Made by a program: the position numbers and the translations under genes. Of a stretch of 8,140 nt of DNA, positions 7,501 to 8,140 are shown piece after piece (position 1 is the stretch's first letter; every line of letters begins with the position of its first letter). The notes below the pieces were generated by a model that saw nothing but the letters and a program-made list of their open reading frames with translations, made no database searches and was not told where the DNA came from. Location of the stretch: NCBI GenBank assembly GCA_020442545.1, contig JAGRJX010000237.1, positions 1-8,140 of the forward strand, written 5' to 3'. The stretch comes from Lysobacterales bacterium (GTDB lineage Bacteria > Pseudomonadota > Gammaproteobacteria > Xanthomonadales > Xanthomonadaceae).

Positions 7501-7767
7501 TGAAGGCAGCAGCCGACCGTCCTTGTGCCGCGCCAGCAACGGCAAGCCAACAACGCGCTGCCGGGTACGCAAGGCGGCATAGATGCGCGAGCGGGTATCT
7601 GCATCCGGCCAGAGATCAATATCCACCGGCCGCTGCCCGATAACTTCCTCCGCCGACCAGCCCAGTTCCTCGCGCATCGCCGCGTTGACGTCGACGAATC
7701 GCGCATCTTCCTGGCTGACAATCGCCACTACCGTCCGGCCGCGGTCGAAGGCGCTCGCGGATGTCAT
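4570..7767 (-). CDS. Multi-PAS GGDEF–EAL cyclic di-GMP signalling protein
   Basis: This 1065-residue protein, with no signal peptide or membrane segment visible, is a soluble sensor controlling cyclic di-GMP. Five PAS domains lie at about 5–110, 128–241, 252–365, 377–495 and 508–620, each mostly ending in a DIT/DIQ motif followed by a short linker helix. A GGDEF domain (about 630–793) starts at HDALTGLPNR and has FVDLDGFK (669–676) and an intact GGDEF at 712–716. The nine residues before it include RDDA (703–706) instead of the RxxD inhibitory site. An EAL domain (about 810–1053) has every catalytic residue: E840, N898, E930, D960, D961, K981, E1017 and Q1037, with the spacings seen in RocR, plus loop DDFGTGYSSL. 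The protein may therefore make and degrade cyclic di-GMP; net activity is unknown. The start is ATG 7765–7767 with AGGGGAG just upstream; extending to 7908 would overlap msrP and adds unrelated sequence. Ligands of the PAS domains cannot be told. Confidence 0.95.
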   Translation of the reverse strand: MTSASAFDRGRTVVAIVSQEDARFVDVNAAMREELGWSAEEVIGQRPVDIDLWPDADTRSRIYAALRTRQRVVGLPLLARHKDGRLLPSLLDVECFERHGNIFNFCLLRVGASSGEVQSDPQIEQASYRELYLSATEGLYRSLPDGGFIDVNPAMAEVFGFRSPTAMLALRDMPAKHYYVDATHAAAVHRDLCELGEIRGRRALIRRADGEHRWILENAHEVRDEQGSLRFYEGSVVDITEQVAGEEALRQSEAMYRVLVDHCRDGVFLIQHGIIVFANAALAHMLGYEQGQFIGIEYMRLVADEDTAAQEARRRERESGSMAQQSYEIHLRHRDGHVRLFAVFADAVMLRGKPASTGLVRDITEDRAQRRAIEAAERRYRELFEQSPVGLFRTLEDGSIVDANPAMVRLLGYDDSGQLLAEVRNVAMLYADAKERPLLIDRVLRDGRLVNHETKLLCRDGRQRWVNVNVQLQGDHGDALGAGQVRFAGSVQDIQHRRVIEEALLRSEARYRQLVEHSQSGVFVARGRRYVYVNQRMAAMFGYSERELTTMTFERLLAPDFRDIAMGRLQRFDEGEELPLEFESCYLHKDGHRVYVTVSAGPVDLDGERHLTGTVRDITRQREAEQRLRFHAAHDALTGLPNRMVFHQRLEQRIASAQQQSRHDYAVLFVDLDGFKLVNDGLGHAAGDRLLVSLAVELEAAFRDDALVARYGGDEFTLLSLDSCDSARAEAIAQRLLELFAQPIDLDGSRIYSGASVGIVMGGPHYRTPDQVLRDADTAMYRAKAQGKAAYVFFDADMRAAVQQRLQMETDLRQALEREEFRVHFQPIVDLESGATLGCEALLRWQHPARGLLYPDDFLEVAEESGLLTAIDWWVLRHAAAQVAGWRRDCSKLRLSVNIDERQFNDPQLLSRIEEILAEAGLPADGLQLEITETVFRQGRTHATERLESLAALGLSLVVDDFGTGYSSLESFASATFDALKIDHGFVADITTNSRHQAIARTIVGFAGDLGLHLIAEGVETQAQRELLLAMGCRFAQGYLFGKPMNHEAFSARLTGKSGRAERRA

Positions 7768-7771
7768 GGGT

Positions 7772-7778
7772 CTCCCCT
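7772..7778 (-). promoter_or_regulatory. Shine-Dalgarno site fixing the start of the PAS-GGDEF-EAL gene
   Basis: AGGGGAG on the minus strand ends four bases before ATG 7767. An in-frame ATG at 7908 has no such site and lies inside msrP, so 7767 is preferred. Confidence 0.75.
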
Positions 7779-7800
7779 GAACCACAACTCGTTCAGCCGC

Positions 7801-7806
7801 AGTATA
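7801..7806 (-). promoter_or_regulatory. Possible -10 element for the PAS-GGDEF-EAL gene
   Basis: TATACT on the minus strand matches the sigma-70 -10 consensus at five of six bases and lies 33 bases before the start codon, giving a plausible leader containing the Shine-Dalgarno site. The base stretch 17 upstream (CGTGCG) is a poor -35 and there is no extended -10 TG, so an activator or an alternative sigma factor would be needed, or the match is chance. Confidence 0.35.
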
Positions 7807-7870
7807 CGCTCGGTCCGTCGACGCGCACGGAACAAGACATTCCGGTCGGTACACCAAGCCGCTACTCTGT

Positions 7871-7874
7871 GGAG
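7871..7874 (+). promoter_or_regulatory. Shine-Dalgarno site of msrP
   Basis: GGAG is followed by two adjacent ATGs, at 7878 and 7881. Spacing is three bases to the first and six to the second, so the second is the better start; the difference is one Met. Confidence 0.6.
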
Positions 7875-7880
7875 AAAATG

Positions 7881-8140
7881 ATGAAGACCCATCACCCAGG
7901 CCGGCCAAGGCCGTCGGAAATCACGCCAGAGTCGGTGTATCTGGCTCGTCGTCGCCTGCTGCAAGCGGGTGCAGCACTGCCCCTGCTTTCCCTGAGTGGC
8001 TGTGAAGCGGGCGACAGCGACCCGGGCTTCGCGAAGATCGGTCGCAAACCGCAGGCACCGGAACGCGAAGAGCAGACCACCTTTCGCGACGCCAGCACCT
8101 ACAACAACTTCTACGAGTTCGGCACCGGCAAGGCCGATCC
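7881..8140 (+). CDS. msrP: Protein-methionine-sulfoxide reductase catalytic subunit MsrP, 5' end only
   Basis: The first 86 residues plus two bases of the next codon are present. MsrP (formerly YedY) is a molybdopterin enzyme that reduces methionine sulfoxide in periplasmic proteins, receiving electrons from the membrane haem protein MsrQ. Diagnostic features are ITPESVYLARR near the N-terminus and STYNNFYEFGTGKADP (72–87), which match E. coli MsrP (TAESVFFMKRR and SGYNNFYEFGLDKADP). An export signal is clear: R23-R24-R25-L26-L27 is a twin-arginine motif, followed by a hydrophobic stretch to LSGC. That last motif is a lipobox with Cys41, so the mature protein may be lipid-anchored rather than soluble as in E. 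coli. The molybdenum-ligand Cys and the rest of the domain lie past the right edge, where msrQ may follow. The start is chosen by spacing from GGAG at 7871–7874; ATG 7878 is the alternative. Confidence 0.93.
   Translation, partial: MKTHHPGRPRPSEITPESVYLARRRLLQAGAALPLLSLSGCEAGDSDPGFAKIGRKPQAPEREEQTTFRDASTYNNFYEFGTGKAD

Larger units (their letters stand above)
7768..7880. other. Divergent intergenic region between the cyclic di-GMP gene and msrP
   Basis: About 110 bases separate two divergently read starts and must hold the promoters for both unless msrP is read from elsewhere. A TATACT -10-like hexamer faces left; no credible promoter facing msrP was found. No clear operator palindrome other than the GTATAC at 7802–7807 is visible. 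Confidence 0.5.

Noticed and set aside
7840..7868. TTCCGG-N17-TACTCT as an msrP promoter
   Set aside because: Both hexamers are poor matches and the transcript would start at the Shine-Dalgarno site, leaving no usable leader.
7768..7908. 47-residue N-terminal extension of the PAS-GGDEF-EAL protein from an ATG at 7908
   Set aside because: It would overlap the msrP coding start, lacks a Shine-Dalgarno site and adds unrelated sequence, while ATG 7767 has AGGGGAG directly upstream.

Overview
The window looks like ordinary chromosome from a GC-rich gammaproteobacterium. A Xanthomonadales-type relative is the best guess, because a serC–pheA–hisC cluster occurs in Pseudomonas and Xanthomonas relatives, the protein sequences look gammaproteobacterial, and the serC–serA gap holds short tandem GTGATTS heptamers and a REP-type inverted pair. 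No taxonomic search could be run, so this is inference. There are no RNA genes, CRISPR arrays, insertion sequences or phage genes that I can see.

Layout, right to left, because five of the six genes are on the minus strand. At the right edge, on the plus strand, is the 5' end of msrP (7881 to edge), a periplasmic molybdoenzyme subunit that repairs oxidised methionine. Diverging from it across about 110 bp is a 1065-residue cytoplasmic signalling protein (7767–4570) with five PAS domains, then GGDEF and EAL, so it probably turns over cyclic di-GMP. After 115 bp comes a four-gene amino-acid biosynthesis cluster, serC–serA–pheA–hisC (4454 to left edge). hisC runs off the window with about four fifths of its length present.

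SerA and SerC are consecutive steps of serine synthesis: 3-phosphoglycerate to 3-phosphohydroxypyruvate to phosphoserine. PheA makes phenylpyruvate from chorismate, and HisC can provide an aminotransferase for histidinol phosphate and possibly for aromatic keto acids. serA/pheA share one base (TAATG) and pheA/hisC overlap by four (GTGA), which suggests translational coupling. serC and serA are instead separated by 119 bp filled by a REPIN-like inverted pair and a tandem heptamer block.

I found no convincing undescribed system. The points worth a second look are small: a histone-like basic tail on PheA, a SerA without the usual catalytic Glu motif, repeats abutting a serA start that lacks a Shine-Dalgarno sequence, a GGDEF domain with a broken inhibitory site beside intact GGDEF and EAL residues, an apparent duplication of a PAS pair, and an MsrP that appears to be a Tat-exported lipoprotein.
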